Below are positions 47,293 through 62,581 of a stretch of DNA of 64,000 nt, one piece after another. Origin of the DNA: Pantoea sp. CCBC3-3-1 (GTDB taxonomy: Bacteria > Pseudomonadota > Gammaproteobacteria > Enterobacterales > Enterobacteriaceae); contig NZ_CP034363.1 of NCBI RefSeq assembly GCF_007981265.1, forward strand, positions 4,650,001 through 4,714,000, written 5' to 3'. A model generated the notes under the pieces. It ran no database searches. It had not been told where the DNA came from and saw nothing but the letters and a program-made list of their open reading frames with translations. The position numbers and the translations under genes are program-made. Every line of letters begins with the position of its first letter. Position 1 is the first letter of the stretch.

Positions 47293-48326
47293 GCGATAAC
47301 TCCGACAGCCTCTTTTTCGCCCTGTGCACCGATAAAACGCACCTCGGGTTCAAGCCACACGTTAAATTTATTCCCTACACGCTGACGCACTTCATGCGCC
47401 AGCGCCACAATATCACTGCCGTTTGCACGATCTTTATTGATCAAAACCAGGGCCTGCTGGCGATGTACCGCCGCGCCACCTATGCTGTGTCCTTTGAGAT
47501 CGCAGCGATCGATTAGCCATCCGGCCGCCAGTTTGACCCGGCCATCGGCTTGCGGATATACGGGGGCGGCAGGATATTCAGCAAGAATAGATTGAGCCTG
47601 TTCAGCAGATACAACCGGGTTCTTGAAAAAACTACCGGCATTACCGACGTCTGCGGGGTTGGGTAATTTACTGCTGCGCATGTGGCAAACCGCATCGTAA
47701 ATCTGGCGTGGCGTGACGTTTTCAGGTGATAACTTAATCAAATCGCCATAAGTGACCACCGGATGCCATTGTTTTCTAAGCTGTAAGCCGACGGCAACAA
47801 TCGCGTATCCAGTCTGATATTGATGTTTGAAGATGCTATCCCGATAGCCAAACCGGCATTCCTCTGCTGAAAGCCGCTGTGTGTCTCCTGAAGACAGATG
47901 CAGGATGTCGACATACTCGCAAACGTTCTTCAGTTCAACGCCATAAGCACCAATGTTCTGAATCGGTGCCGAACCCACACATCCCGGGATCATCGCCAGG
48001 TTTTCTAATCCTGGAAAATGATGTTCCAGAGTGTACTGGACCAACTGATGCCAGTTTTCGCCAGCCCCTACATGCAGATGCCATGCATTTTCGCTTTCCT
48101 GAGCGCTAATGCCTTTGAGACGATTGACGATAACCGTTCCCTGAAAGTCTTCTAAAAACAGGATATTACTACCTTCACCTAAGAGTAAAACAGGCTGTTG
48201 CTGTTGCTGACTTTTCTGCCAGGCAGCCCTTAATTCCTCCGCCGTTTCTGCGATGACAATACAGTGAGCAGTGGCATCAAGATTAAAGGTGTTGAAGGGT
48301 TTCAGGGAATGGATCGGGCTGGACAT
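47289..48326 (-). CDS. murB: UDP-N-acetylenolpyruvoylglucosamine reductase MurB
   Basis: 345 residues, type I MurB. It reduces UDP-GlcNAc-enolpyruvate in peptidoglycan synthesis. Seen are [18 protein letters not shown] substrate residues, the FAD-binding [35 protein letters not shown], and the active-site segment [20 protein letters not shown]. The order 5S rRNA, murB, birA is that downstream of E. coli rrnB. Confidence 0.97.
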   Translation of the reverse strand: MSSPIHSLKPFNTFNLDATAHCIVIAETAEELRAAWQKSQQQQQPVLLLGEGSNILFLEDFQGTVIVNRLKGISAQESENAWHLHVGAGENWHQLVQYTLEHHFPGLENLAMIPGCVGSAPIQNIGAYGVELKNVCEYVDILHLSSGDTQRLSAEECRFGYRDSIFKHQYQTGYAIVAVGLQLRKQWHPVVTYGDLIKLSPENVTPRQIYDAVCHMRSSKLPNPADVGNAGSFFKNPVVSAEQAQSILAEYPAAPVYPQADGRVKLAAGWLIDRCDLKGHSIGGAAVHRQQALVLINKDRANGSDIVALAHEVRQRVGNKFNVWLEPEVRFIGAQGEKEAVGVIA

Positions 48327-48573
48327 GAGGCGACCTTTACAATTTTAACTGCCCGTAGTTTACCCGATTCAGGGCTGTATCGCTGAATGATTTATTACCG
48401 GGTTTAATCAGCTGGCTGTCCCGCAGTAGTGAAAAACCGTGTTGAAACAGACAGCCAGCCCGACCGGCAGGTGCCGCTGAACGTACTGGTAGTACGAGCC
48501 GCAGCCGACCATAAGACTACTTATTTGCGGGAAGCGGGCATTTTTTCTGCCTTAACCTTTTCTGGCCCCAAAC

Positions 48574-48603
48574 GCAAAAAACCCTGACCGTGAGGTCAGG
48601 GTT
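48574..48603 (-). terminator. rRNA operon terminator
   Basis: On the minus strand, AACCCTGACC, four-base loop, GGTCAGGGTT, then a T-run. It lies 12 bases beyond the 5S 3' end. Confidence 0.92.
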
Positions 48604-48614
48604 ATCGCAATTTG

Positions 48615-48734
48615 ATGCCTGGCAGTTCCCTACTCTCGCATGGGGAGACCCCACACTACCATCGGCGCTACGGCGTTTCACTTCTGAGTTCGGCATGGGG
48701 TCAGGTGGGACCACCGCGCTAAAGCCGCCAGGCA
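48615..48734 (-). rRNA. rrf: 5S ribosomal RNA
   Basis: 120 bases beginning TGCCTGGCGGC and ending GCCAGGCAT on the minus strand. It differs from E. coli 5S mainly near position 14-16. The two ends pair to form helix I. Confidence 0.97.
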
Positions 48735-48953
48735 AATTCTGTGCTCTGTCCTGTGTCTTTCGCTCCGTGGCCGCGTTGGCCGCGCTTGTAAAGTCAGTCA
48801 CATACTTCAGTATGCTCCTTCCTTCACGGCACTTGCCGCCTTGCCACAAAGCAAAATCCCACGGACCGGGGTCCGCAGAACAGATAAATCTTTATCCGGT
48901 TCAAGCTGAAAATCTTTGCGTCTCTCCACGCTACAGAACGCTTCTGGCGTTGT

Positions 48954-51863
<2,910 letters not shown>

Positions 51864-51993
51864 TCACAACCCACAAGCGTCCCGAAAGACACTGCTGTTG
51901 TAAGCATTTGAGAGACTCGAACACATCGTTTTGTTTACCCTTATTACGGAGGTTAAACACGACGTGTCGTTTCAATTTTCAGCTTGTTCCGGA

Positions 51994-52006
51994 TTGTTAA
52001 AGAGCA
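51994..52006 (-). promoter_or_regulatory. Spacer boxA antitermination element
   Basis: On the minus strand TGCTCTTTAACAA, the exact E. coli boxA, between tRNA-Glu and 23S. It recruits NusB/NusE for antitermination. Confidence 0.9.
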
Positions 52007-52080
52007 AATATCTCAAACGTAGCTCGTAAGCCAGTTTTGAGATACTTTGTGGAGACACCTTTCACCTGTCACCAAGCAAG

Positions 52081-52155
52081 TGGCGTCCCCTAGGGGATTC
52101 GAACCCCTGTTGCCGCCGTGAAAGGGCGGAGTCCTAACCGCTAGACGAAGGGGAC
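52081..52155 (-). tRNA. gltT: tRNA-Glu (anticodon TTC)
   Basis: 75 bases starting GTCCCCTTCGTCTAG, anticodon loop CTTTCAC, ending with an encoded CCA. It is the only tRNA in the 16S-23S spacer, as in E. coli rrnB. Confidence 0.96.
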
Positions 52156-52244
52156 ACGGATAGTGTCACGACTTCGCAGCCGTCTTGCTCTAACGTTTCT
52201 ATCAGACAATCTGTGTGAGCACTGCGCGGGAAGGTATCTTCAGG

Positions 52245-53785
<1,541 letters not shown>

Positions 53786-53940
53786 AAAGTTCGATTTGCT
53801 GCAACAAGTGCAGCGATGCTCAAGTGTAAAACGTCATAATGAATTTTCATTATGTGTTCACTCTTAAGACTTGATATTTTTTGACACCCGAAGGTGTCTG
53901 ATATCAATCCTGCGAGTGCCCACACAGATTGTCTGATAAA

Positions 53941-53953
53941 TTGTTAAAGAGCG
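53941..53953 (-). promoter_or_regulatory. Leader boxA of the rRNA operon
   Basis: CGCTCTTTAACAA on the minus strand, between P2 and 16S; one base from the perfect boxA. Confidence 0.88.
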
Positions 53954-53992
53954 TTGCGAGCAGTGCTTTCGCTTCCTGTCGCGAGGTGGCGT

Positions 53993-54020
53993 ATATTACG
54001 CTTTCCTCCTTCAGAGTCAA
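53993..54020 (-). promoter_or_regulatory. rRNA promoter P2
   Basis: -35 TTGACT (54015-54020) and -10 TAATAT (53993-53998) on the minus strand with a 16-base spacer, the spacing typical of rRNA promoters. Confidence 0.88.
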
Positions 54021-54113
54021 CTTCTTTTTGGGAAGTTTTTCTCCGGCGATTCAGCTTCCTGAACCTCCTGAACCGGCGGGCTGTAAGCCGTTGTGCCCTC
54101 TCAGTGGTTGCGC

Positions 54114-54141
54114 ATTATAGGGAGTTCTCGCCGGCTGACAA
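54114..54141 (-). promoter_or_regulatory. rRNA promoter P1
   Basis: -35 TTGTCA (54136-54141) and -10 TATAAT (54114-54119) on the minus strand, 16-base spacer, followed by the GC-rich discriminator GCGC. The AT-rich run just upstream would be the UP element. Confidence 0.92.
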
Positions 54142-54199
54142 GTGTTTATTACAAATAAATGACTGACAGCCTCTTTTTTCAACAAAGCGGCTCTTTTGC

Positions 54200-54733
54200 C
54201 TACACTTTGCCTGATAATGCAGCAAATTCATGGGTAAAACGACCCACCTGTTCCCAATCCGTATACTCAACTTCTTTACTGGCATCGGTCTCGCCGCCGG
54301 TCATACGCATAATAAGCTGAATCATAATGCGATCGAAGAAGCCGTAACGTGGATAACGCAGCGCTCCGGCAAAGACAGCGCAGCATTCTGGCTGCCATGG
54401 CGAAGCCAGCAGGAACTTACGTGTATAGGCATTGGTCTGCGGCGTGCGTTTTTCTGGTTTTCGGGCAGTAAGGTTAACCGAGAAGAATCCCGAAGGTCGC
54501 TTACTGAGTTCATTAAGATGCTGTTTTACAAATTTCTCCACCTTTGGATGGAAGTGACCATAGCGAATTGAGGCGCCTATCAACACGCGATCGTACTTAG
54601 TCCAGTCAACAGCATCAGCATGCAGGATGTTCATTACATCGCACTCCTGCTGCTCTTTCAGCTTGTTCGCTATATAAGAGGCGATTTCGCGAGTTTGCCC
54701 ATCGCGGCTGGAATAAAGGATTAACGCTTTCAT
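54200..54733 (-). CDS. hemG: Menaquinone-dependent protoporphyrinogen IX oxidase HemG
   Basis: 177 residues with a flavodoxin-like fold: [20 protein letters not shown] binds FMN phosphate. [20 protein letters not shown] and [20 protein letters not shown] are family motifs, including the long insert typical of HemG. It oxidises protoporphyrinogen to protoporphyrin, passing electrons to quinones. It ends 17 bases after trkH and lies just upstream of the rRNA promoters, as at E. coli rrnA. Confidence 0.96.
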   Translation of the reverse strand: MKALILYSSRDGQTREIASYIANKLKEQQECDVMNILHADAVDWTKYDRVLIGASIRYGHFHPKVEKFVKQHLNELSKRPSGFFSVNLTARKPEKRTPQTNAYTRKFLLASPWQPECCAVFAGALRYPRYGFFDRIMIQLIMRMTGGETDASKEVEYTDWEQVGRFTHEFAALSGKV

Positions 54734-54750
54734 ATAACATTCAACCTAAG

Positions 54751-56202
54751 TTATTCGCGCCAAAAAGTTGGCGTAAACAGGACTAACAGCGTAAAGACCT
54801 CAAGGCGACCAAACAACATGGTCAGGATCAAAATCCATTTCGCCGTATCATTCATAGTAGTGAAGTTGTCCGCTACTACGCCCAGCCCTGGGCCCAGATT
54901 ATTTAATGTCGCCGCCACTGCGGCAAAGGCAGAAAAGTCATCCACGCCCGTTGCAATGATTGCCAGCATGCTTAGCAGGAATACCAACGCATAAGCGGAG
55001 AAGAATCCCCATACGGCTTCGAGGATACGTTCCGGTAACGCTCGCTGCCCCAGCTTTATGGTATAGACGGCATTAGGATGCACCAGGCGCTTCAATTCGC
55101 GCGAGCCCTGTTTGAACAGCAGCAAGATACGGATTACCTTCAGTCCGCCACCGGTCGACCCTGCACAACCCCCAATAAAAGCCGAACAAAGGAGCAGTAC
55201 CGGCAGGAAGAGTGGCCAACGCGCAATGCTGTCCGTGGTAAAACCTGCGGTGGTCGCCATTGATACTACCTGGAAGAACGCCTGGTTAAGTGTCTGCATC
55301 CCACTTTGATAAACGTTGTGAAACCAAAGTACCAGCGTACAGATGACGACCAGCGTAAGCTGTACGCCGATAAACATCCTGAATTCCGGATCGCGCCAGT
55401 AAACGCGTAAATTACGGCCGCTTAGCAGCGTGAAATGCAGACCATAGTTACAACCGGAGATCAGCAGGAAGACAGCAATAATAGTATTGATTGTCGAGCT
55501 ATGGAAAAAGCCGATGCTGGCATCGTGCGTAGAGAATCCGCCAATAGCGATAGTAGAAAAGCTATGACCAATGGCATCGAACAGTGGCATACCCGCCAGC
55601 CAGAGCGATATGGCGCATATGACCGTCAGCAGCACGTAGATGAGCCATAAGGTTTTCGCCGTTTCGGCGATACGTGGCCGCATCTTATTGTCTTTTAATG
55701 GACCCGGCATTTCCGCACGATAAAGCTGCATACCCCCAACGCCCAGAATCGGCAGGATAGCCACCGCCAGCACGATGATCCCCATCCCGCCCAACCATTG
55801 CAGCATTTGCCGGTAGAAAAGAATGGCTTTTGGTAAAGAGTCCAGCCCCACCAGCGTCGTGGCGCCCGTGGTCGTCAGGCCGGAGAAAGATTCAAAAAAC
55901 GCGTCTGTCACCGAAAGATTGGGATGTTCAGCAAAGATAAACGGCATGGCCCCTACGCTGCCCAGAACGGTCCAGAACAGTACGACAATCAGAAAGCCTT
56001 CCCGGGGTTTCAGCTCGCTTTTTTGTTTGCGGTTAGGCCACCACAGCAATGAGCCAATCAGCAGCGCCATAAAGAAGGTCTGGGTAAAGGCACGCCCGGC
56101 GCCGTCACGGTAGATCAACGCCACCAGCCCCGGAACAATCATCGTTCCCGAGAACAAAATGACCAGTAAACCCACAATGCGGGTAATGGCACGAAAATGC
56201 AT
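54751..56202 (-). CDS. trkH: Trk system potassium uptake protein TrkH
   Basis: 483 residues from ATG 56202 (MHFRAITRIVGLLVI), the E. coli start and length; the frame opens at 56292. It is the membrane pore of the low-affinity K+ uptake system, working with TrkA and TrkE. The four selectivity-filter motifs are visible: LTTTGATTL, IAIGGFSTHD, TTAGFTTDS and NNLGPGLGVV. The proline-rich MPGPLKDNKMRPRIAETAK is also conserved. It is co-transcribed with hemG. Confidence 0.97.
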   Translation of the reverse strand: MHFRAITRIVGLLVILFSGTMIVPGLVALIYRDGAGRAFTQTFFMALLIGSLLWWPNRKQKSELKPREGFLIVVLFWTVLGSVGAMPFIFAEHPNLSVTDAFFESFSGLTTTGATTLVGLDSLPKAILFYRQMLQWLGGMGIIVLAVAILPILGVGGMQLYRAEMPGPLKDNKMRPRIAETAKTLWLIYVLLTVICAISLWLAGMPLFDAIGHSFSTIAIGGFSTHDASIGFFHSSTINTIIAVFLLISGCNYGLHFTLLSGRNLRVYWRDPEFRMFIGVQLTLVVICTLVLWFHNVYQSGMQTLNQAFFQVVSMATTAGFTTDSIARWPLFLPVLLLCSAFIGGCAGSTGGGLKVIRILLLFKQGSRELKRLVHPNAVYTIKLGQRALPERILEAVWGFFSAYALVFLLSMLAIIATGVDDFSAFAAVAATLNNLGPGLGVVADNFTTMNDTAKWILILTMLFGRLEVFTLLVLFTPTFWRE

Positions 56203-56320
56203 GCAGCCGTTCCTTTCCTGACAGTATGTATGTTTGACGGGGATCCTGATGCGTTCTCCCCGACGGGATAAATGTTGCCTGCGGCGAGTCACGCCTGGAT
56301 TAACGCTGTTTAATCAGTAG

Positions 56321-56932
56321 CTACCTGACTGGGGTCAGATGCAGCGTCCCTCTGCTGAAATCCGTAAGATTTTGCGTAAAGCCAGCAACCTGGGCATGCG
56401 GTAAGGCCAGCGTCAGCGAAACGCACTGTAAGAACTCGCTGTTCAACATAACTCCCTGAAAACGCGCAACCATTCTTTCTATTTCAGCCAGCTGCGCATA
56501 GTCCACGGAGAGCGTAAACGTCAGCATTGGCACCTTCTGCTGGCGAGGCAAGCCTTTCAATGCCTGCTGCACGCCACCGCCATAGGCTTTAACCAGCCCA
56601 CCGGTCCCCAGCTGAATGCCGCCATAATAGCGTACGACTACGGCTGTAATTTCGCCGATGTTGTTTCCCATTAGCTGAGCAAGCATCGGTTTCCCTGCGG
56701 TCCCGGAAGGTTCGCCGTCATCCGAAAATCCAAGCTGTTGCGAATCCGCAGGTGCGCCTGCCACCCAAGCCCAGCAATGATGCCGGGCAGAAGGATGCTC
56801 ACTTTTGATCTGCTGAACGAAAGCGCGTGCCGCCTCAACGCCATCAGTATGCGCTAACAGCGTAATAAAGCGGCTTTTTTTAATTTCCTCGCTGAAGCTG
56901 AAAAGCCCGGCGGGGATGTCGTAAGCGTCCAT
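56321..56932 (-). CDS. yigZ: IMPACT family protein YigZ
   Basis: 203 residues. The UPF0029/IMPACT N-terminal domain is clear: KKSRFITLLAHTDGVEAARAF and the highly conserved DDGEPSGTAGKPML. VVRYYGGIQLGTGGLVKAYG follows, then a DUF1949 C-terminal domain. Function is uncertain; RNA or translation-related roles have been proposed for the family. The start overlaps the pepQ stop by one base. Confidence 0.94.
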   Translation of the reverse strand: MDAYDIPAGLFSFSEEIKKSRFITLLAHTDGVEAARAFVQQIKSEHPSARHHCWAWVAGAPADSQQLGFSDDGEPSGTAGKPMLAQLMGNNIGEITAVVVRYYGGIQLGTGGLVKAYGGGVQQALKGLPRQQKVPMLTFTLSVDYAQLAEIERMVARFQGVMLNSEFLQCVSLTLALPHAQVAGFTQNLTDFSRGTLHLTPVR

Positions 56933-58263
56933 TAGTCCAGCTTCAGATCCCGGGTCATATTTTCCACGCCCTGCTCACGGATGATCACGTTGTCTTCAAT
57001 ACGAATCCCGCCGTAAGGCTTCAACGCATCAATTCGTGCCCAGTCGAAATGCGGGCTGAACTTCCCTTCGCGCCATGGTGCAAGCAGGGATTCAATAAAG
57101 TAGATGCCCGGCTCGATAGTCACCACCATACGAGGTTCCAGGATCCGCGTGCAGCGCAGGTAAGGATATTGCTGTGGCGCAGCCAGATGTGTACCGCTGT
57201 CGTCCTGCATAAAGCCAGCGACATCATGTACCTGTAATCCCAGAGGATGGCCCACGCCATGCGGCATAAACGGCCCGGTCAGATTCTCCGCGACCATGGC
57301 CTCTTCACTGAGGCCTTTCACCAGTTGATGTTTTAGCAGCAGCTTCGCAATACGCTGATGCATTTGCTGATGATATTCGGTGTAACGTACGCCCGCCTTC
57401 AGCGTAGCTATCAGCGCCAGCTCCTCGTCATTCATATCGCGAATGAGCTGAGCATACTCACTGTCGCCATGCGCCGCATACGTTCGCGTTAAGTCTGCCG
57501 CGTAACCGTTATATTCGGTACCCGCATCAATCAGGAAGCTGCGTGACTGTTCAGGAGGCAAATGGTCGAGTTTAGTGTAGTGCAGGACAGCAGCATGCTC
57601 GTTCAGGGCAATGATATTGCCGTAAGGCACATCAATATCGCGGTGTCCGGTCGCGCTGAGATACGCAACGTTGATATCAAATTCGCTCATGCCAGAAAGG
57701 AAGGCTTCTTTCGCCGCCCGATGACCGATCACCGCCGTTTTTTGCGCTTCACGCATGCAGTACAGTTCGTAATCCGTCTTATATGAGCGATGATAATGCA
57801 GGAAATCAATGGCCCCTTTCGGGTTGATCTGGTCGGCTTTGATGCCAAGCTGCAAGGCACGTTCAGGCGTGGGTCCGATATAAGCAACATTCTGCCGTTG
57901 AGCAGGAAGCAGGTGTCCAATCTCGGCGGCGTTTTTCAACGCCACAATCTCGATCTCATCCGTCCAGAAACTTTGCGGCAGCGGTTCTACGTTATGCCAG
58001 TAATCGACAGGTGAATAAAACCAGAGTTTAGGCTTGTTGACGCCATCCACCCACAGCCAGCAGTTCGGCACGCTGGTCACCGGCACCCAAGCTTTAAACT
58101 GCGGGTTAACCTTAAACGGATAGTCATGGTCGTCCAGGAAAACCGTCAAGAGTTCCCCGGAGTGGATCAGCATCGCATCCAGTTCAAAGCGTGCCAGTAC
58201 CTGTTGTGTCCGCGCCTGTAATGTCTTGATATGGTCCTGATAAAGGGCGCCCAACGATTCCAT
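56932..58263 (-). CDS. pepQ: Xaa-Pro dipeptidase PepQ
   Basis: 443 residues, the family length. It cleaves dipeptides with C-terminal proline. The M24 pita-bread metal ligands lie in [48 protein letters not shown] and the final [10 protein letters not shown]. The N-terminal half is the non-catalytic creatinase-like domain. It begins a pepQ-yigZ-trkH-hemG string and is divergent from fadB. Confidence 0.96.
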   Translation of the reverse strand: MESLGALYQDHIKTLQARTQQVLARFELDAMLIHSGELLTVFLDDHDYPFKVNPQFKAWVPVTSVPNCWLWVDGVNKPKLWFYSPVDYWHNVEPLPQSFWTDEIEIVALKNAAEIGHLLPAQRQNVAYIGPTPERALQLGIKADQINPKGAIDFLHYHRSYKTDYELYCMREAQKTAVIGHRAAKEAFLSGMSEFDINVAYLSATGHRDIDVPYGNIIALNEHAAVLHYTKLDHLPPEQSRSFLIDAGTEYNGYAADLTRTYAAHGDSEYAQLIRDMNDEELALIATLKAGVRYTEYHQQMHQRIAKLLLKHQLVKGLSEEAMVAENLTGPFMPHGVGHPLGLQVHDVAGFMQDDSGTHLAAPQQYPYLRCTRILEPRMVVTIEPGIYFIESLLAPWREGKFSPHFDWARIDALKPYGGIRIEDNVIIREQGVENMTRDLKLD

Positions 58264-58397
58264 AATTCTGCCTCCACGTTATCACCAAAGTGAGCGCATC
58301 TTATCACGGCCTGCGGTTTTGCGACGCCTGTGATCTTGCCTGCAAATAAGCAAAGTCTGGTTTGCAAATAATTAACATAAATTCCACACTCTCGATC

Positions 58398-58414
58398 ATC
58401 TGGTATGACCAGAT
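58398..58414. promoter_or_regulatory. FadR operator upstream of fadB
   Basis: ATCTGGTATGACCAGAT is a near-palindromic match to the FadR site, about 28 bases before the fadB start, equivalent to the E. coli fadBA operator. FadR represses in the absence of long-chain acyl-CoA. Confidence 0.88.
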
Positions 58415-58442
58415 TCCCTTAGCATGGCTTCAGGAGATGATT

Positions 58443-60629
58443 ATGCTCTACCAAGGCGAGACCCTGACCTTGAACTGGCTGGACGATGGCATTGCGGAAC
58501 TCGTTTTCGACGCGCCCGGCTCGGTCAACAAGCTGGATACCCGAACCGTCGCCAGTCTCGGTGAGGCGATTGCAGTGCTGGAGCAGCAACCATCGCTGAA
58601 AGCGCTGCTGCTGAGCTCCCGCAAACCTGCATTTATTGTCGGTGCTGATATCACAGAGTTTTTGTCACTGTTCACGGCCCCTGCCGAAAAACTGACGCAC
58701 TGGCTGGGCTTTGCAAACAGTATTTTTAACCGGCTTGAGGATTTACCGGTCCCCACGCTTTCCGCCATTCAGGGCTACGCACTGGGCGGCGGCTGCGAAT
58801 GCGTGCTTGCTACGGATTTCCGCATTGCCACGCCGGATGCCCGCATTGGCCTGCCTGAAACCAAACTTGGCATTATGCCCGGTTTTGGCGGCTCTGTTCG
58901 CCTGCCGCGTCTGTTGGGTGCCGATAGCGCATTGGAAATCATCGCGGCGGGTAAAGATTTGGATGCGCAAAAAGCGCTGGCCGTAGGTCTTATCGATGCG
59001 GTCGTATCAGCCGATAAATTGCATAATGCGGCCATCGCCATTTTGCGTGAGGCAATTGCCGGTAAGCAGGCGTGGCGCGAACGTCGCCAGCCAAAGCTTG
59101 AACCGCTAAAACTGAGCAAAACAGAAGCCGCGATGTGTTTCACTATCGCCAAAGGCGTGGTGCTGCAAACGGCTGGAAAACATTATCCGGCACCGCTCAA
59201 GGCGGTAAATACAATCGCAGCCGCGGCGACAATGCATCGCGATGATGCGCTGAAGCTGGAAACCGCGGCATTCGTGCCGCTGGCTCGTTCTGATGAAGCC
59301 CGTGCGCTGGTTGGCATTTTCCTTAACGATCAGGCAATTAAAGCCAAAGCCAAAAAGCTGACGCGTGATGTGGAAACGCCAAAACAGGCTGCCGTTCTCG
59401 GCGCTGGCATTATGGGTGGCGGTATCGCTTATCAGTCGGCAAGTACAGGCGTGCCGGTGATCATGAAAGATATCAGCCCCGCCTCGCTGGAGCAGGGAAT
59501 GAAAGAGGCCGCCAGGCTGCTGAACAAACAGCTTGAACGCGGAAAAATTGATGGAATAAAGCTGGCTGCCACTCTTGGCGCCATCCAGCCCACGCTGAGC
59601 TACGAGAGTTTTGGCCGGGCCGATATCGTTATAGAAGCCGTGGTGGAAAATGCCAATGTGAAAGCCTCAGTGCTGGCTGAGACCGAACATCATCTGCAAC
59701 CGGGCGCGATTCTGGCTTCCAATACGTCAACCATCCCAATTAGCCAGCTCGCTAAATCGCTGACGCATCCTGAAAACTTTTGTGGCATGCACTTCTTCAA
59801 TCCGGTGCATCGGATGCCGCTGGTTGAAGTGGTTCGCGGCGAACAAACCTCAGACACGACGCTGGCAAAAGTGGTCGCCTGGGCCAGCAAAATGGGCAAA
59901 ACGCCAATTATCGTCAACGACTGTCCGGGCTTCTTTGTTAACCGTGTGCTGTTCCCCTATTTTTCTGGCTTCAGCCTGCTGCTGAGGGATGGCGCGGATT
60001 TTCGACAAATCGATAACGTCATGGAAAAACGCTTTGGCTGGCCGATGGGTCCGGCCCGGCTGCTGGACGTGGTGGGTATGGATACCGCTCATCATGCTCA
60101 GAGCGTAATGGCCGAAGGCTTTCCGCAGCGCATGAAAAAAGAATACCGCGACGCCGTGGATGTGCTGTTCGACGCAAAACGCTTTGGGCAAAAAAACCAG
60201 TTCGGCTTTTACCGCTGGGAAACTGACAGCAAAGGCAAATCTTTGCCAAAAGCCGATCCGGCGGTCGATGAACTCTTGAAAAGCGTCTGCCAGCCGCAGC
60301 GCGAATTCCGTGATGAAGAGATCATTGCGCGCATGATGATCCCGATGATCAATGAAGTCGTGCGCTGCCTTGCAGAAAACATTATTGCATCACCCGCAGA
60401 AGCGGATATGGCACTGGTTTATGGATTAGGTTTTCCTCCTTTCCACGGTGGAGCATTCCGTTACCTGGACACGCTCGGTAACAGCCAGTTTGTGCATATG
60501 ACAGAACCTTTCCAGTCGCTGGGCGCACTCTACCAGGTTCCTGCGTTGCTGGCTGCAAAAGCGCAGCATGATGAAAGCTGGTATCCACAGGCAGAACCGA
60601 TCGGTGCTGCCATCCTGAAAACGGCGTGA
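58443..60629 (+). CDS. fadB: Fatty acid oxidation complex alpha subunit FadB
   Basis: 728 residues from ATG 58443 ([16 protein letters not shown]) with AGGAG upstream; the frame is open from 58362. It is the multifunctional beta-oxidation enzyme (enoyl-CoA hydratase, 3-hydroxyacyl-CoA dehydrogenase and epimerase). The crotonase half has [19 protein letters not shown] and [19 protein letters not shown]. The dehydrogenase half begins with the NAD motif [16 protein letters not shown] and has [15 protein letters not shown]. It is followed ten bases later by fadA. Confidence 0.97.
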   Translation: MLYQGETLTLNWLDDGIAELVFDAPGSVNKLDTRTVASLGEAIAVLEQQPSLKALLLSSRKPAFIVGADITEFLSLFTAPAEKLTHWLGFANSIFNRLEDLPVPTLSAIQGYALGGGCECVLATDFRIATPDARIGLPETKLGIMPGFGGSVRLPRLLGADSALEIIAAGKDLDAQKALAVGLIDAVVSADKLHNAAIAILREAIAGKQAWRERRQPKLEPLKLSKTEAAMCFTIAKGVVLQTAGKHYPAPLKAVNTIAAAATMHRDDALKLETAAFVPLARSDEARALVGIFLNDQAIKAKAKKLTRDVETPKQAAVLGAGIMGGGIAYQSASTGVPVIMKDISPASLEQGMKEAARLLNKQLERGKIDGIKLAATLGAIQPTLSYESFGRADIVIEAVVENANVKASVLAETEHHLQPGAILASNTSTIPISQLAKSLTHPENFCGMHFFNPVHRMPLVEVVRGEQTSDTTLAKVVAWASKMGKTPIIVNDCPGFFVNRVLFPYFSGFSLLLRDGADFRQIDNVMEKRFGWPMGPARLLDVVGMDTAHHAQSVMAEGFPQRMKKEYRDAVDVLFDAKRFGQKNQFGFYRWETDSKGKSLPKADPAVDELLKSVCQPQREFRDEEIIARMMIPMINEVVRCLAENIIASPAEADMALVYGLGFPPFHGGAFRYLDTLGNSQFVHMTEPFQSLGALYQVPALLAAKAQHDESWYPQAEPIGAAILKTA

Positions 60630-60639
60630 GGGAAAGAAA

Positions 60640-61803
60640 ATGGAAAGAGTTGTCATTGTTGATGCCGTTCGCACGCCAATGGGTCGTTCCAAAGACGGCG
60701 CTTTTCGCCACGTTCGTGCGGAAGATCTTTCTGCGCATCTGATGCGTGCATTATTAAGCCGTAATCCGGCACTGCCGGAAGAAAGCCTTGACGATATTTA
60801 CTGGGGCTGTGTCCAGCAAACGCTTGAGCAGGGATTCAACATTGCCCGTAATGCCGCTTTGTTGGCGGAAATTCCTCACCACGTTCCGGCCACCACCGTT
60901 AACCGTCTTTGCGGTTCGTCAATGCAGGCGCTGCACGACGCCGCACGTACCATTATGGTTGGCGATGCCGGCGCGTGTTTGATCGGCGGCGTTGAACACA
61001 TGGGGCATGTACCCATGAATCACGGCGTGGATTTTCATCCTGGCTTAGGGAAAACCGTCGCCAGAGCAGCCGGCATGATGGGACTGACCGCAGAAATGCT
61101 GGCGCGCAAGTATCAAATTAGTCGGGAGATGCAGGACGAGTTCGCCGCCCGTTCGCACCAGCGAGCCTGGGCTGCAACCCTGGCCGGTCAGTTCGCCAGC
61201 GAAATCGTACCGACCAGCGGCCATGATGCCGATGGCATACTTAAACGCTATGAGATAGATGAAGTAATCCGCGCGGAAACGTCAGTTTCTACACTTGCCG
61301 CCCTGCGGCCCGCTTTTGACCCGGTAAACGGTACGGTAACAGCGGGCAGTTCTTCGGCGCTGTCAGACGGCGCTGCGGCCATGTTGCTGATGAGCGAAAC
61401 CCGCGCGCGTGAGCTGGAATTAAAGCCTCGAGCCTGGATTAAAGCCATGGCGGTGGTGGGCTGCGATCCTTCAACGATGGGGTTCGGCCCTGTTCCGGCG
61501 TCAAAACTGGCATTAAAGAAAGCCGGACTGGACGTCAGTGATATTGGCGTATTTGAATTTAACGAAGCTTTTGCTGCACAGGTTCTGCCCTGTATTCAGG
61601 AACTGGGTCTGATGGACGAGCTGGATAATAAAGTAAACCTGAACGGCGGCGCGATAGCGCTCGGCCACCCGCTGGGCTGCTCTGGCGCAAGGATCGCCAC
61701 GACTTTATTAAATCTGATGGAGCGACGCGACAGCCAGTTTGGTCTGGCAACGATGTGCATTGGCCTGGGGCAAGGGATAGCGACAATATTGGAACGAGCC
61801 TGA
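60640..61803 (+). CDS. fadA: 3-ketoacyl-CoA thiolase FadA
   Basis: 387 residues. It is the beta subunit that cleaves 3-ketoacyl-CoA. The nucleophilic Cys is in [18 protein letters not shown] (about residue 91); the other active-site residues lie in [24 protein letters not shown] and the late [15 protein letters not shown]. It is translated behind fadB and ends before a large hairpin. Confidence 0.97.
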   Translation: MERVVIVDAVRTPMGRSKDGAFRHVRAEDLSAHLMRALLSRNPALPEESLDDIYWGCVQQTLEQGFNIARNAALLAEIPHHVPATTVNRLCGSSMQALHDAARTIMVGDAGACLIGGVEHMGHVPMNHGVDFHPGLGKTVARAAGMMGLTAEMLARKYQISREMQDEFAARSHQRAWAATLAGQFASEIVPTSGHDADGILKRYEIDEVIRAETSVSTLAALRPAFDPVNGTVTAGSSSALSDGAAAMLLMSETRARELELKPRAWIKAMAVVGCDPSTMGFGPVPASKLALKKAGLDVSDIGVFEFNEAFAAQVLPCIQELGLMDELDNKVNLNGGAIALGHPLGCSGARIATTLLNLMERRDSQFGLATMCIGLGQGIATILERA

Positions 61804-61829
61804 GAGAAGTGTCCGAACACAAAGCGATA

Positions 61830-61853
61830 ACTGGGGCAGCACTCTGCCCCAGT
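61830..61853. terminator. Hairpin between fadA and fre
   Basis: ACTGGGGCA (61830-61838) and TGCCCCAGT (61845-61853) form a strong stem between convergent genes; no T-run follows. Confidence 0.55.
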
Positions 61854-61858
61854 GATTG

Positions 61859-62560
61859 TCAGATGAAGGCAAAAGCATCGCCAAACATGTGATCTTCTTT
61901 CGCGCCACGCTCGGCACAGAAACGCTCGCGGGCGATTTTTGCCATCTCAAAGCGTCCGGCAATATAGATGTCGTGGTCGCCCAGGCTGGCGTAATCATTC
62001 ATGACGGCCGTCAATACCGTACCGTTGCGCCCTTCCCAACCCGGCTCCGGCTGCTCAACAACAGGAATAATTTTCAGGTTAGGATGCTTCACCGCCAGCG
62101 CTTCCAGCTCATCCATATCATAAAGGTGCTTCAGCTCGCGGCCGCCCCAATAGAGCGCAATATCGCGATCGGGCTGCTGTGACAGCGCGGTAAGCAGAAT
62201 AGAGCGGGCATAGGAGAAGCCTGTTCCGCCCGCGATCAGTACCAGAGGACGATCGCTCTCTTCACGCAGCCACGCATCACCATGAGGAATATCCACGGTG
62301 ATGGTACGCTGTTCCTGAATACGTTCCATTACCGCCATCGCATAGAGGTTCAGCTCCGAAGCGCCAATATGCAATTCGATAATGTCTTTTTCCATCGGCG
62401 TTGAGGCCAGCGAAAACGGGCGCTTGTCGCGCTCATCCATCACTACCATCAAATACTGACCGGCCCGGAAGCTGAAATCAGCTTCAGGCACCATGCGGAC
62501 TCGGTAAACGGTATCGGTTATTGCCTCTACCGAGATCACTTTACAGCTTAACGTTGTCAT
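61859..62560 (-). CDS. fre: NAD(P)H-flavin reductase Fre
   Basis: 233 residues, the E. coli length. It reduces free flavins with NADH or NADPH and supplies electrons to ribonucleotide reductase activation and other pathways. RPFSLASTP is the flavin-binding motif; [16 protein letters not shown] binds the pyridine nucleotide. It follows ubiD on the same strand, about 20 bases downstream. Confidence 0.96.
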   Translation of the reverse strand: MTTLSCKVISVEAITDTVYRVRMVPEADFSFRAGQYLMVVMDERDKRPFSLASTPMEKDIIELHIGASELNLYAMAVMERIQEQRTITVDIPHGDAWLREESDRPLVLIAGGTGFSYARSILLTALSQQPDRDIALYWGGRELKHLYDMDELEALAVKHPNLKIIPVVEQPEPGWEGRNGTVLTAVMNDYASLGDHDIYIAGRFEMAKIARERFCAERGAKEDHMFGDAFAFI

Positions 62561-62581
62561 GCGTTCCCTCTGTCGGGTCGG